DNA from: Aliiglaciecola lipolytica E3
GTDB lineage: Bacteria > Pseudomonadota > Gammaproteobacteria > Enterobacterales > Alteromonadaceae
Assembly (NCBI RefSeq): GCF_000314975.1
Contig: NZ_BAEN01000036.1
Span: 59,163 to 123,162 of the forward strand
Reading direction: 5' to 3'
Length of the DNA: 64,000 bases
The notes under the pieces were generated by a model. It worked only from the letters and a program-made list of their open reading frames with translations, made no database searches and was not told the origin of the DNA. Shown one piece after another: positions 16,254-25,366 of the stretch; positions within the stretch are counted from its first letter, which is position 1; each line of letters starts with the position of its first letter. Position numbers and translations under genes: made by a program.

Positions 16254-19200
16254 ATGAAGTCATTGATGCTAGTGAGTAAGTTAAAATTGCAAATGGTACT
16301 ATTATTAATGGTATGCATTAGTGCTTTTAATGTTAAAGCAGACAATGAAAATATCAAATTCCAACGTATTACCCTTGATCAAGGGCTCTCACAAGAAAAT
16401 ATCCTGACAGCATTTCAAGACTCAGCCGGTTATATGTGGTTTGGTACTCAAGAAGGACTGAATCGCTACGACGGCTATCAATTTAAAGTTTATACTTATA
16501 GCTCACGAAATAAAGAATCATTAAGTTCTGATTGGATTTATTCAATCATTGAACCGCAAAAAGACGTATTGTGGATAGGCACTAGAAACGGCATAAACGT
16601 CTTTGATAAGAGTACGCAAGCGTTCAAACACTATCGGTACAATGCGGATAGCAAAAGTACTATTAATTCTGATACGGTGCGCGTGCTTTTCCACTCATCA
16701 AAAAATCAAATATGGGTCGGCAGTGATAACGGGTTAAATATTTACAACCCCTCTACTGACGACTTTACCAGTGTACCTTTAACGTCAAATGAAAAAGAGC
16801 GGGTGGTAATTCAAAGTATTGCTGAAGATAAACAAGGATATTTGTGGATAGCCGCGAATGGATTAGGCGTAGTTAAACTCGATCCACTTAGCAGACAGGT
16901 TTTAGTCGATGCAGCTGAAGTCGATATGCTCACAGGTACACAATCAAATCAGATCAAAACGCTGATTGTGGATAATCAACAACGTTTATGGTTGGGAAGT
17001 GCTAATGGCGTTTCAGTGATAACTCTTCCTGAGTCAGAAGAACAGGATTTTAGTGTTTGGCAACCAGAAGAACTTAAAAGCCAAAAAATTAGTCATATTT
17101 ATCAAGACAGAAATAATAAAATTTGGTTAGCGACAGCTCAAGGGCTATTTAGATTAGAAAGTGACGGTGAATCTTTCTTGCACATTGAACAGGAAAAACA
17201 AAACCCATACAGTCTTTCTGATTCACAACTTACCTATTTATTCCAAGATCGCGGCAATGTATTTTGGGTTGGTAGTATTAAGGGGCTTAATAAATGGAAT
17301 ACGGCTACGTCAAATTTTGATCACATTCGCGAAGCGGCGGATAAATCTAAAAGTTTAAGTGGCAGCTATGTTAATTCATTCTACGAAGGCAAAGACAATC
17401 AAATTTGGATTGGTTCGTTAAGTGGTTTAGATTTGTTGGATGAAAAAACCCGTGATATCCAACATTTTAGGGCTGAAGAAAATAATACAAATTCATTGCG
17501 CAGCAATCGGGTGATGACTCTTTATTCCAAGAATGGAGATGAGTTATATATTGGTTATCAAGATAAAGGCATGAGTAAACTTGATACCCGAACAATGCAG
17601 TTTACTCATTACCCCAGCGACAAGTCTAATCCTGATGCTTTATCCGCCCAAGGTGTCACATCAATCGAACCTGCTGGCAACAATAAATTATGGATAACCA
17701 CCTTTGGTGGAGGCTTAAACCTATTTGATACCAAAACAGAAACCTTTACCCGCTACTTGTCTGATGAAAAAGATTTGCAAACGTTAAGCAGCAATAAATT
17801 GATGACTGTGCACAAAGCAAGTGATGGGCTTATTTGGGTTGGGACTTGGGGAGCAGGATTAAATATTTTCAACCCGACCACCGGAACGGCTATGCGAATT
17901 CCGTCAAATCCTGATGATCCAAAGTCTCTTGGCAGTAAAGAAGTTTGGTCCATATATGAAGACTCTGAAGAGAATATATGGTTAGGTACAACTGGGGCAG
18001 GTTTAGCTAAGTTGTCTAAGGAAAATCGCAAGCTTGGCAAATTTGAGTTTGAGCGTATTTCACGGTACGAGGGATTACCAAGTAGCAACGTATTTGGCAT
18101 CCTCGAAGATGACGAAGGCTTCTTGTGGTTAAGTACAAATCGTGGGATCAGTAAATTTAATCCGCAAACGTTAGAGTTATTAAATTACGATAGCTCACAT
18201 GGTTTGCAAGGCAATGAGTTTAATGCGGGGGCCTTTTATCGCTCGCAGGCAGGTAAGCTATATTTTGGTGGAACCAATGGCGTAACGGCATTTTTCCCCG
18301 AAAAAATATCGCCAAATCAGCACGTACCGCCAGTAGTGCTCACGAAATTTCAAAAACTTAACGAAGTGTTTGCGATTGATTCCTCTGGAAAGCGCAGTAA
18401 TAGTATTCAAATCTCACATAAAGATTATTTAATTGCATTTGAATTTGCTGGGCTAGATTTCTCTTCACCGACTAATAATCGTTATTTATATAAACTAGAA
18501 GGATTCGACAATAACTGGATTGAAGCCGGTGATATTCGTAAAGCTACTTACACCAATTTGCCTGCTGGAAGCTATTTATTCAGAGTTAAAGCGTCTAACA
18601 ACGACGGAATTTGGAATGAACAAGGTGCAGATGTCGCACTGACAGTTTTACCTGCGCCTTGGTATTCTTGGTGGGCTTATACCATTTACATTCTAATTGC
18701 ACTTGGTGTTGTTTACTGGATATATCGCTCTTATATTAACAAGCTTGAAAAAGAAGCTAATTATCGACATGAACTAGAATTAGAGGTAAAAAGTAGAACC
18801 GTCGAATTACGTGAAGCGAATGAACAACTACTTAATGCGAGTGTTACTGATCAGTTAACCGGATTACATAACCGCCGTTATTTAAACAGCATTGTAGAGC
18901 AACAGTGCGCAAGTGTGTTTCGTGATTTTGAACAATCACTTAGTGCTGGTAATTTTAGCGCCGAGAGTGGCCCCAGATTGTTTTTCTTAATGTTTGATTT
19001 GGACGGTTTTAAGCCGATAAACGATACCTATGGTCATGATGCTGGCGATAAAGTGATCTGCCAGGTAAGTGATTTATTGAGAGCTGTGTGTCGTAAATCT
19101 GATACCGTTATTCGTTGGGGAGGAGATGAGTTCCTCGTGATGGGACGGGTAGAAGAAGTTAAAGAAATCGAACTGTTAGCTGAACGTTTGCGTAGCAAAA

Positions 19201-19535
19201 TTGCTGGATATGGATTTGATATAGATCTTAAACAAAAAATGCACTTATCGTGTTCCATTGGATATAGTATGTATCCGTTTTCTCATCACTACCCAGACTC
19301 ATTGAGTTGGGAGCAAGTACACTTGCTTGCAGATAATGCTTTATATAAATCCAAAGAAGCTGGACGTAATCAATGGACAGGAATTTTACAATCAGTAGAA
19401 ATGCCACCTGTCAGCATTATGAATACTTTAACTCAGAATATTGATAATGTGATTGACGAAGGTTACGTGCGAGTTAAGCAAGCAAATATTAGTCAAGATT
19501 CTAAAATCTTAAATATCAAAACTCGACGCAGATAA
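16254..19535 (+). CDS. Membrane diguanylate cyclase with Reg_prop double propeller
   Basis: Sensor enzyme predicted to make c-di-GMP. The 1093-residue protein has a signal peptide (about 1-29), about 14 Reg_prop blades of the type IWxGTxxGLNxFD (about 45-690, enough for two seven-bladed propellers), a Y_Y_Y domain (about 735-795), one TM segment (about 806-823), a short coiled coil and a C-terminal GGDEF domain. The active site GGDEF is intact at 956-960, and an RxxD inhibitory site (RKSD, 947-950) lies five residues upstream. The propellers would face the periplasm and could sense a ligand such as a saccharide or peptide, unknown. It lies between the duplicated subtilases, same strand. The ATG has only a distant AGGA; a second ATG at 16266 would shorten the signal peptide. 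Confidence 0.9.
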   Translation: MKSLMLVSKLKLQMVLLLMVCISAFNVKADNENIKFQRITLDQGLSQENILTAFQDSAGYMWFGTQEGLNRYDGYQFKVYTYSSRNKESLSSDWIYSIIEPQKDVLWIGTRNGINVFDKSTQAFKHYRYNADSKSTINSDTVRVLFHSSKNQIWVGSDNGLNIYNPSTDDFTSVPLTSNEKERVVIQSIAEDKQGYLWIAANGLGVVKLDPLSRQVLVDAAEVDMLTGTQSNQIKTLIVDNQQRLWLGSANGVSVITLPESEEQDFSVWQPEELKSQKISHIYQDRNNKIWLATAQGLFRLESDGESFLHIEQEKQNPYSLSDSQLTYLFQDRGNVFWVGSIKGLNKWNTATSNFDHIREAADKSKSLSGSYVNSFYEGKDNQIWIGSLSGLDLLDEKTRDIQHFRAEENNTNSLRSNRVMTLYSKNGDELYIGYQDKGMSKLDTRTMQFTHYPSDKSNPDALSAQGVTSIEPAGNNKLWITTFGGGLNLFDTKTETFTRYLSDEKDLQTLSSNKLMTVHKASDGLIWVGTWGAGLNIFNPTTGTAMRIPSNPDDPKSLGSKEVWSIYEDSEENIWLGTTGAGLAKLSKENRKLGKFEFERISRYEGLPSSNVFGILEDDEGFLWLSTNRGISKFNPQTLELLNYDSSHGLQGNEFNAGAFYRSQAGKLYFGGTNGVTAFFPEKISPNQHVPPVVLTKFQKLNEVFAIDSSGKRSNSIQISHKDYLIAFEFAGLDFSSPTNNRYLYKLEGFDNNWIEAGDIRKATYTNLPAGSYLFRVKASNNDGIWNEQGADVALTVLPAPWYSWWAYTIYILIALGVVYWIYRSYINKLEKEANYRHELELEVKSRTVELREANEQLLNASVTDQLTGLHNRRYLNSIVEQQCASVFRDFEQSLSAGNFSAESGPRLFFLMFDLDGFKPINDTYGHDAGDKVICQVSDLLRAVCRKSDTVIRWGGDEFLVMGRVEEVKEIELLAERLRSKIAGYGFDIDLKQKMHLSCSIGYSMYPFSHHYPDSLSWEQVHLLADNALYKSKEAGRNQWTGILQSVEMPPVSIMNTLTQNIDNVIDEGYVRVKQANISQDSKILNIKTRRR

Positions 19536-19712
19536 AGCATTGAAGAATAATTAAAAGATTCTTCTTAATTATTGGTTAATGAAATGTTGATGTGTTTTAC
19601 CATGTATATATCGACATTTCATAGTTCAACTTATTCCTACTTAGCAACTCCTACCCAGCGACTAAATCCATAACTCATTGAAAAAAGGTAATTTATTTGC
19701 TCTTTTAAAAAC

Positions 19713-19782
19713 GACTTAAAATATGAGCGTTTTTAAGCATATACTTATTCATATTTTAAGTCTGTATTTCATAATTTAAGTC
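19713..19782 (+). promoter_or_regulatory. Upstream activator half-site array, subtilase 2
   Basis: GACTTAAAATATGA (19713-19726) and TCATATTTTAAGTC (19749-19762) are a perfect 14-bp inverted repeat with a 22-bp spacer. The third half-site CATAATTTAAGTC (19770-19782) lies 20 bp beyond. The inner sequence of the spacer differs from copy 1 while the half-sites are kept, which argues for function. Confidence 0.7.
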
Positions 19783-19815
19783 TTCAATTTTTGAGATTTA
19801 AAATAATCCTTTAAT

Positions 19816-19828
19816 ATCAGTGGCTTGC
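19816..19828 (+). promoter_or_regulatory. IHF-consensus site, subtilase 2
   Basis: TATCAGTGGCTTG matches WATCARNNNNTTR fully. It sits at the same place as in copy 1, between the half-sites and the sigma54 promoter. Confidence 0.6.
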
Positions 19829-19844
19829 TGTTTTTTGAACAGTT

Positions 19845-19860
19845 GGCATAGTGTGTGCTT
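19845..19860 (+). promoter_or_regulatory. Sigma54 (-24/-12) promoter of subtilase 2
   Basis: TGGCATAGTGTGTGCT, identical to the element at 13965-13980, 44 bp upstream of the ATG at 19905. Confidence 0.8.
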
Positions 19861-19904
19861 TATCAGTTTTAGAATTTAAAATTTATCCGCAGTGGAGTGG
19901 TAAA

Positions 19905-21932
19905 ATGAGTTTTTTTACAGATAAGAAGACATTGTTAGTTGGAGCGATTTCTCTAATCAGTAGTGTTTCGGCAGTGATGCTGACAACTCAAACCAAAAGT
20001 AATAGCGTCCCTTTCTTTACGGAGTCAGGTAGTACCCCGCAAATTGCAGTCAGTCAGCGCGTACGTCAAGAGCAATCATATATCCTTCAGGGGTTAAGTC
20101 GAGATGCATTGGTCGCAGCGGTGGAGAAAGTAGGTGGAGCAGTCGCTCGAGAGTTTCCTATCATTAACGCTATAAGCGCCTATTTATCCACATCACAAGC
20201 AGATGAATTAGCCAGTATTTCTGGGCTGCGCCTCATGGCAGACAGAAATGTAATGACCACAGGGTTTACCAGTGGATTAACGAATTTACTTGGCGGTAGC
20301 ACAACTAAGCAATTTGCAATTGATAATGATATTACCACTCAAACCCAAGCTGACCAGCTACATGATATTGGCATTACTGGGAAAGGTGTAACGGTAGCGG
20401 TGCTAGATAGCGGTACCTTAATGAGTGGTGAACAGGGTAAATATTTATTACGTAATCAATATGATCGTTCTCGCGCATTTTATAAATATGACGCTATCAG
20501 TAGTCTTAAAAACAGAAAATTAAATGATGATCAAAATGGTCATGGTAGTCACGTAACAGGCATCATTGCCAGTAGCTTAAAAAGTGACAATGGTAAATTT
20601 AACGGCATGGCACCAGATGTGTACTTGTTGTCGGTAAAAGCGTTTGATGCGTCAGGTAACGGCAGCTATACAGATATTCTAGATGGATTGAATTATGTTT
20701 ACCAAAACCGTAATCGTTATCGTATTCGTGTTTTGAATTTGTCGTTGGGTGCCAGTGTGCAGTCTAACTATTGGAGTGACCCAATTAACCAAGCAGTGAT
20801 GCGTTTATGGGAAGCGGGAGTAGTGGTTGTGACGTCAGTGGGTAACACAGGCTCAGACTATGCAACAGTAACTGTACCGGGCAACAACCCTTATATCATT
20901 ACCGTAGGTGCGTTAACAGATAGTTATACACCGGCTGATACAAGCGATGATCGTATGACGACCTTTTCATCAAAAGGGCCGACAGTGGAAGGGTTTGTGA
21001 AGCCTGAGATTGTGGCATTTGGTGGGCATCTCAGCTCTAAATTTAATAAAGACTTATTATGGAATAAGAACTACGTAGCGTCAGATACGGGTGAAGATTA
21101 CCACATGGTATCGGGTACGTCGCAGGCAGCAGCGGTAGTCACAGGAACCGTTGCCTTAATGTTGCAGTACAATCCTTATTTATCACCGGATGAAGTGAAA
21201 TGTCGTTTAATTGATTCAGCGTCAAGTGTGACGAACCCGTCTACTGGAAAAGCTTACGGTCCTTTCACACAAGGAGCAGGTCTTATCAATGCCCATGCAG
21301 CGGTAGTGAGCACAGCATCAGGTTGTGCCAATGTGGGGTTAGATATTCAAGCAGATTTAAATGGCGTCGCTCACTTTAAAGGTCCAGCACGCGTGACAGC
21401 GCAAGGTCAACTATTGTTAGCGTTAGGCAATGGTGACTTTGTAACGGAAGGTTCAGTGTGGGACGGTAGCACAGCACTTGAAGGTTCAGTATGGGATGGT
21501 TTGAGTGCGCTTGAAGGCTCAGTATGGGACGGCAGTACCATGATTGAAGGTTCGGTGTGGGATGGCTTATCGCGCATTGAAGGTTCAGTGTGGGATGGTT
21601 TGACGATATTAGAAGGTTCGGTATGGGACGGCAATTCGGTACTTGAAGGTTCAGTGTGGGACGGCTTGACTCAGCTTGAAGGCTCAGTGTGGGATGGCTT
21701 GTCTAGCCTTGAAGGTTCAGTCTGGGACGGCACTTCTAATCTGGAAGGGTCTGTGTGGGATACGCTATCACGCATCGAAGGCTCAGTTTGGGATACGTTG
21801 ACGAGCTTGGAAGGTTCAGTATGGGATGGCAGTGCTTCAATTGAGACTGTGGAGCAAGCGCTTCTAGATGAGAGTGTGGTCAACGATGAACAGGAATCTA
21901 ACGAGCTATTAGAGATAGCTTTAGACGAATAA
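19905..21932 (+). CDS. Secreted subtilase (S8) with 12 C-terminal EGSVWDG repeats
   Basis: Paralogue of the protein encoded at 14026-16086, 675 residues. The start at 19905 (MSFFTDKKTL) is chosen over an upstream ATG at 19851 because the latter lies inside the sigma54 promoter, and GGAG precedes 19905. The catalytic triad is kept at Asp168, His213 and Ser406. Divergent patches are at about 121-137 (before the catalytic domain) and 376-387 (HLSSKFNKDLLWN here, HISSKMDKRLLQN in copy 1), a surface stretch before the catalytic Ser that may alter specificity. It has 12 EGSVWDG units; the second unit of copy 1 is absent and accounts exactly for the 11-residue length difference. Signal peptide and regulation as for copy 1. 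Confidence 0.93.
   Translation: MSFFTDKKTLLVGAISLISSVSAVMLTTQTKSNSVPFFTESGSTPQIAVSQRVRQEQSYILQGLSRDALVAAVEKVGGAVAREFPIINAISAYLSTSQADELASISGLRLMADRNVMTTGFTSGLTNLLGGSTTKQFAIDNDITTQTQADQLHDIGITGKGVTVAVLDSGTLMSGEQGKYLLRNQYDRSRAFYKYDAISSLKNRKLNDDQNGHGSHVTGIIASSLKSDNGKFNGMAPDVYLLSVKAFDASGNGSYTDILDGLNYVYQNRNRYRIRVLNLSLGASVQSNYWSDPINQAVMRLWEAGVVVVTSVGNTGSDYATVTVPGNNPYIITVGALTDSYTPADTSDDRMTTFSSKGPTVEGFVKPEIVAFGGHLSSKFNKDLLWNKNYVASDTGEDYHMVSGTSQAAAVVTGTVALMLQYNPYLSPDEVKCRLIDSASSVTNPSTGKAYGPFTQGAGLINAHAAVVSTASGCANVGLDIQADLNGVAHFKGPARVTAQGQLLLALGNGDFVTEGSVWDGSTALEGSVWDGLSALEGSVWDGSTMIEGSVWDGLSRIEGSVWDGLTILEGSVWDGNSVLEGSVWDGLTQLEGSVWDGLSSLEGSVWDGTSNLEGSVWDTLSRIEGSVWDTLTSLEGSVWDGSASIETVEQALLDESVVNDEQESNELLEIALDE
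21447..21842 (+). repeat. 12 x 33-bp in-frame tandem repeats, subtilase 2
   Basis: Twelve 33-bp units in the same order as copy 1 apart from the missing EGSVWDGLTSI unit. The order of variable residues (STAL, LSAL, STMI, LSRI, LTIL, NSVL and so on) is otherwise preserved, so the duplication postdates the repeat expansion. Confidence 0.97.
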
Positions 21933-21952
21933 ACTTCAATCTTTATAAATGA

Positions 21953-21986
21953 AAGCCGCATATACCTTTGGTAATGCGGCTTTTTT
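21953..21986. terminator. Terminator between subtilase 2 and the convergent activator gene
   Basis: AAGCCGCAT (21953-21961) pairs with ATGCGGCTT (21974-21982), followed by TTTTG on the plus strand. On the minus strand the hairpin is about 35 bp after the activator stop. It can serve both convergent genes. Confidence 0.85.
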
Positions 21987-22019
21987 GTGAGAGTTATAAA
22001 AGATTAATTAGAAAAACAA

Positions 22020-25010
22020 TTATGAAACTGAGCTTTCCAGTTCGCGTTTTAATTTATAAAAAGTCGGTTCACTTACGCCTAACATTTCTGCAGCTTGAGC
22101 CATGCTATAAACAGGTGTACTGAGAATCCCTTCTAATACCAATAACTTGATCTTCGCAATACAGTTAGCAATCTGGATATTGCCAGTCGCGATGGGGATA
22201 AGGGCTTCAGTAAGTTCATTCCAATCTGAAGGGCGCTCAGTTATACCTGAATCAATTTCGTTTAGAATTTTTTCAACTTTGCGACGCGCAGTGCTTTGCG
22301 AAATGGACAGTCTGGCAGCAGTTAACCGCATTTTACGATCGGTAGCTAAATAAGTTTTAATAATAAGCTCTTCTTCAATCCATGTTCCGTAAGGGGCATT
22401 AAAAAACTGCGGGTGTTGCCCAGATTTAGCAAGTTGCTCCTTAAACACTATGAGTAACTGTTCAAGGTATTGTTCAGAATTGACATGACTAGAACGCAAT
22501 TTTTGATTGTTGTTAATCGCTACCGGAGTGGGTGTCACGTATTGTTGGGGATGATGATGAGACAGTTCTTTGTCATGTTGACTAGCGGGATTTGCAACTT
22601 GAACATTTGGCTTAGACAGGTCGCTAGTTAAAGTTGATTGGTTGTCGATAGCTTCATGCTCAATATTTAATAAATCCCAATTGATTTCTGAGCCTTCGCA
22701 GAGCAGAGTCGCTTGCATTAAACGGTTTTCCAATTCTCGAATGTTACCAGGCCAGGAATATTCAAGCATCTTTTTAAGCGTGTCTGGTGTTATGGATGGT
22801 TTCGCTACTTTAAATTGCTCAGCAAACTTTTTCAAAAAATGGGTGGACAATAGTGCTATATCATCTGTTCTTTCACGCAAAGGGGGATTCTGCAAAGTTA
22901 ATACATTCAAGCGGTAGTATAAGTCTTTTCGAAATGTACCAAGTTCTACCTCCTGAGCAAGATCGCGGTTAGTAACGGCAATAATTTTGACATCTACATT
23001 AATCACCTTGTTTCCGCCTACTGGGGTAAAATGTTTTTCTTGTACAAATCGCAGTAACTTGGTTTGCATATTCAGCGGTAACTCGCCAATCTCATCCAAT
23101 ACTATTACGCCGCCGTTTGCGTCTAAGACCTTGCCAGAAGAGGTGTTTTGAGCGCCAGTAAATGCACCTTTCACGTAGCCAAAGAGTTCTGATTCAATCA
23201 GAGTCTCAGGAATTGAACCACAGTCAACTATCACCAATGGTTTGTCATTGCGATTACTCATTTGATGTAATGCGTTGATTAGGCGTTCTTTCCCCGTACC
23301 ACTCTCTCCGGTAACCAAAACTGTGGTATCGGTAAGGGCCGCCCGTTTTGCTTGTCGCATCAGGTTTTCCATTGCCGTTGACCGATAAACAATGCGGCTG
23401 ACTTGTAACCCTTCTTTTAGCTGTGCTAATTCGATCTGTAGTTGTTCGTTTTGACTTTCTAATTTTCTATTTAATTCTTCTTCCAAGCGGCTACGGCGCA
23501 ATGCTTTACCTAATTGACGAGTTAGCCCAGACAACAGTACTTTTGTATCATGCTTTACTTCAAAGCGTTCTGCATGACCACATATAAAGAAACAATCCTG
23601 AGTTTCTATCTCGAGTGGAAGCACTAATATAAGCGCACTTCCCATATATCGTTCCGAAGGCTTTTTAGTTTCGATAGCAACTTTTTGCATCTGTTTAATT
23701 TCAGCTAAAAAAGCGTGATCTTTCGTATTTAGCGGCGTCGCATTGTCATCTGAATCAATAGAATACTTGTACTCGGTCTCGTGACTTTCCTGTGCGCTTA
23801 TAATTCCTGCACAGACGAAATCAAATGTTTGTGCTAGACGCTGCACGACGCTTTGACACAACTGGGAAAAGTCGAACTTATCAGCAATCAGGGAAGAAAT
23901 ATCCCACAGTAACAACATATTTCGATAATCAGTTACGGTATCTGCTGTAAATATACCGCCAAGATAATTAAATTGTTGTTGATACAGATTAAAATCATCT
24001 TTGTGCCAGGTAATTATAGAGGGCTGATTCTCTTGTTGAGCGACCTTTAACGCTTGGTCGGCGCGATTGATCAAGGTGTTAGCTCGCTCGCTCTCAGTAT
24101 CGACGAATTCATCATGCTCAACGATTGCCGCACCTAAATCGAATTGTAAGTTTATCGCACCATCTAAATATTGTTTTTGCTGTAAAATACGCTGGAGCTT
24201 TTTAGCTAAACTGGCTACATCTGTTTTTTCATTGGCTGGAAAAGCGACGCCAAACAACGCCCCTCCAAAACGACTTAGTATATCCCCTTCACGAGTTATT
24301 TCTCTCAGGTTGCTAGCGATTTCGCGAATTACATTATCACCAAATTGATGACCAAACTTCTTATTAATCTGATGAAAGTCGATACAATGCACCATCACTA
24401 AACCGATTGAAAAAGCTTGGCTAAGCTGTGCTACTTTGCTTTGTAAAACGGGTCTTGGACACAGATTAGTGAGTGGATCAGATAATAGATTTAAAAAATC
24501 ACTAATCAGTCGAATTTGCATTCCAGCAGAAAACAGCAGCTGCTCAGTAGTTGCACTGATGTTGGCATCTTGTTGGTTAGCTTTTGTTGGCTGCAGCAAC
24601 CAGTTGGTAATAGATTGATTAAAGATTAGCTTTACGAAATAACTTTGCTCTGTTTTGAATGATTGGATAGGAGCACGGCGTGATTTCTGCTCACCGGTCG
24701 TTTTTACATTTTCAGTGTCTAGCGCAAGGTTTACGATTTCAGGTTGAATACATTCAGTTATGCGAATCAACAGGGTTGTCTGATTCACAGGATAATAATG
24801 GATAGCTTCATTTGCTGATGAGCGCAACTTTTCGGAAGAATCAAAATACCCTAACTCTTGCTCGGCAATTGCATAATCTGAAGAGTTTTCACCAACCCAA
24901 AACTGTTCCGACTGACCGGATATTTGAGGGTAAAACATACCGACATGTTTCGCACCAGAAATTGTCATAATGCACGTTAGATGATGCAGGAGTATATCTT
25001 TTGGGTTCAA
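22020..25010 (-). CDS. Sigma54 activator with degenerate GGDEF and GAF-like sensing domains
   Basis: Bacterial enhancer-binding protein of 996 residues. Order: uncharacterised N-terminal region (1-170), GGDEF-type domain (about 175-335), GAF-like domain (about 365-505), coiled coil (about 505-535), AAA+ domain (about 545-780) with Walker A GESGTGKE (568-575), the sigma54-contacting GAFTGA loop (615-620), Walker B VIVLDE (635-640) and arginine region FRKDLYYRLNV, a linker, then two C-terminal helix-turn-helix-like segments (RLTAARLSISQSTARRKV; MAQAAEMLGVSEPTFYKLKREL). The GGDEF signature is GGALF (249-253), so cyclase activity is unlikely, but RxxD (REGD, 240-243) and IN-FGH-GD nucleotide-site residues remain. 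Probably senses c-di-GMP or another nucleotide and activates the nearby sigma54 promoters (inference). Confidence 0.9.
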   Translation of the reverse strand: MNPKDILLHHLTCIMTISGAKHVGMFYPQISGQSEQFWVGENSSDYAIAEQELGYFDSSEKLRSSANEAIHYYPVNQTTLLIRITECIQPEIVNLALDTENVKTTGEQKSRRAPIQSFKTEQSYFVKLIFNQSITNWLLQPTKANQQDANISATTEQLLFSAGMQIRLISDFLNLLSDPLTNLCPRPVLQSKVAQLSQAFSIGLVMVHCIDFHQINKKFGHQFGDNVIREIASNLREITREGDILSRFGGALFGVAFPANEKTDVASLAKKLQRILQQKQYLDGAINLQFDLGAAIVEHDEFVDTESERANTLINRADQALKVAQQENQPSIITWHKDDFNLYQQQFNYLGGIFTADTVTDYRNMLLLWDISSLIADKFDFSQLCQSVVQRLAQTFDFVCAGIISAQESHETEYKYSIDSDDNATPLNTKDHAFLAEIKQMQKVAIETKKPSERYMGSALILVLPLEIETQDCFFICGHAERFEVKHDTKVLLSGLTRQLGKALRRSRLEEELNRKLESQNEQLQIELAQLKEGLQVSRIVYRSTAMENLMRQAKRAALTDTTVLVTGESGTGKERLINALHQMSNRNDKPLVIVDCGSIPETLIESELFGYVKGAFTGAQNTSSGKVLDANGGVIVLDEIGELPLNMQTKLLRFVQEKHFTPVGGNKVINVDVKIIAVTNRDLAQEVELGTFRKDLYYRLNVLTLQNPPLRERTDDIALLSTHFLKKFAEQFKVAKPSITPDTLKKMLEYSWPGNIRELENRLMQATLLCEGSEINWDLLNIEHEAIDNQSTLTSDLSKPNVQVANPASQHDKELSHHHPQQYVTPTPVAINNNQKLRSSHVNSEQYLEQLLIVFKEQLAKSGQHPQFFNAPYGTWIEEELIIKTYLATDRKMRLTAARLSISQSTARRKVEKILNEIDSGITERPSDWNELTEALIPIATGNIQIANCIAKIKLLVLEGILSTPVYSMAQAAEMLGVSEPTFYKLKRELESSVS

Positions 25011-25366
25011 ATTAGGCTCAAATTCCAGTCCATTTCAGCAAATAATATTCCACATATTAAGCGGTTATGCAATTGAGCCAGTGAAGAGATTTTAAGCTAA
25101 TTCTCATCAATATTACGCCAGAATAGTTTATCAATTTACAAATATGCCATTTCAGACGAACTAAAATTGATTTTTACCCTCGACTATGTAGCCCTCAGCC
25201 TGTATACTGCCGCGTCTTTTTTAACCGAGGTGGGCTAACAAAGTCCGCAAAATGTGGCGGTGTTGATACATTAAATAGCAACTTATTTTTTCTTTAGTTA
25301 AAAGCTATTTATCAATCGCTGCGAGTTCGAATTACGCGTTATGTGACGCATAGTTGAGGTATAATA
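25011..25366. other. Intergenic region between the activator gene and tig
   Basis: 356 bp holding the divergent promoters of the activator gene and tig, and a tig leader of about 150 nt. No ORF or RNA gene recognised. Confidence 0.6.
25180..25208 (+). promoter_or_regulatory. Sigma70 promoter of tig
   Basis: TCGACT (25180-25185) and TATACT (25203-25208) are 17 bp apart. It is the best match in the region and points to tig. Confidence 0.55.

Larger units (their letters stand above)
19536..19904. other. Control region upstream of subtilase 2
   Basis: 369 bp without a gene. From about 19682 it repeats the region upstream of subtilase 1. The first 140 bp are unique; AAGATTCTTCTTAATTATTGG downstream of the cyclase stop shows no clear terminator. 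Confidence 0.7.
19682..21932 (+). repeat. Large duplication, copy 2 (promoter region plus subtilase)
   Basis: Direct repeat of about 13802-16086, including regulatory DNA. The encoded proteins differ at roughly 30 of 675 aligned positions plus one repeat unit. Confidence 0.92.
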
